Assembly (NCBI RefSeq): GCF_009729545.1
Contig: NZ_WFIY01000004.1
Coordinates: forward strand, 160,001 to 224,000
Length of the DNA stretch: 64,000 nt
DNA from: Acidianus infernus
GTDB taxonomy: Archaea > Thermoproteota > Thermoprotei_A > Sulfolobales > Sulfolobaceae
Reading direction: 5' to 3'
Part shown: positions 63,984-64,000 of the stretch, in pieces
Layout of the letters: every line of letters starts with the position of its first letter
Position numbering within the stretch: position 1 is the first letter of the stretch
The notes under the pieces: generated by a model
What the model was told of the DNA's origin: nothing
The model's database searches: none
Seen by the model: the letters and a program-made list of their open reading frames with translations, nothing else
Position numbers and translations under genes: made by a program

Positions 63984-64000
63984 ATGGCATTTGAAGATCT
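63984..64000 (+). CDS. Possible 5' end of a gene cut by the window edge
   Basis: ATG-GCA-TTT-GAA-GAT at the end of the window could begin a protein MAFED. ATATAAAAATATAAG at 63941-63955 could be its TATA box, although it would leave a leader of about 10 bases. Too short to judge. Confidence 0.25.

Noticed and set aside
63968..63994. Short frame beginning ATG at 63968
   Set aside because: It stops after eight codons; the later ATG at 63984 is a better but still unsure start.

Overview
The window is chromosomal DNA of a thermoacidophilic crenarchaeon of the order Sulfolobales. The evidence is the gene set: Cren7, Alba1 and Alba2, a TopR2-type reverse gyrase, topoisomerase VI, XPB1, TBP, a TFB paralogue with TFE-beta, a TF55-alpha thermosome subunit, a WhiP-type initiator candidate, GatDE plus GatCA, NreA with a PCNA-binding tail, and a homocitrate synthase with a C-terminal RAM domain. 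The DNA is AT-rich. Many genes look leaderless, with a TATA box 24-28 bp before the start codon. Others carry the Sulfolobales-type Shine-Dalgarno GGTGA. Genus cannot be fixed from sequence alone. Gene density is very high, no gap exceeds about 215 bp, and I see no insertion sequence, prophage, CRISPR array or rRNA.

Layout. 0.1-3 kb: tRNA-Leu(CAA), homocitrate synthase, UMP kinase, Cren7. 3-7 kb: SDR, glycosyltransferase, 3-hydroxyacid dehydrogenase, a Pus10-like THUMP protein. 7-14 kb: SRP54, aIF5A, topoisomerase VI, deoxyhypusine synthase, RtcB. 14-22 kb: Lhr-type helicase, then the Alba2 / reverse gyrase / Alba1 chromatin block. 22-29 kb: XPB1, CutA, GatCA, wyosine synthase Taw1, CTP-dependent riboflavin kinase and an FAD-synthetase-like enzyme. 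29-40 kb: diphthine synthase, TBP, Gar1, TFB, TFE-beta, Trm1, and the fibrillarin-Nop5 operon. 40-48 kb: eS30, GatDE, B12-dependent ribonucleotide reductase, three DUF1059 modules. 48-54 kb: tRNA-Arg(GCG) behind argS, small Cys-rich proteins, thermosome. 54-58 kb: the WhiP neighbourhood, where the third chromosomal origin of Sulfolobus is expected. 57.5-64 kb: argF, nreA, PHP protein, and an asd-lysC-thrC operon.

Themes. Basal transcription (TBP, TFB, TFE-beta, XPB1), chromatin (Cren7, Alba1/2, reverse gyrase, Topo VI) and RNA modification (Nop5/fibrillarin, Gar1, Trm1, Taw1, RtcB) dominate. Five intergenic segments contain C/D-box-like arrangements. The best, at 17275-17335, has a perfect C box, a perfect D box and a matching terminal stem.

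The most notable observations are: a TBP gene with no AUG, GUG or UUG at its expected start; duplicated 3' gene-tail fragments downstream of the SDR gene; an 11-bp-arm palindrome before gar1-tfb; 30-bp-spaced direct repeats and a nested hairpin flanking whiP; a palindrome between divergent DUF1059 genes; and a Pus10-like protein without a recognisable catalytic motif.
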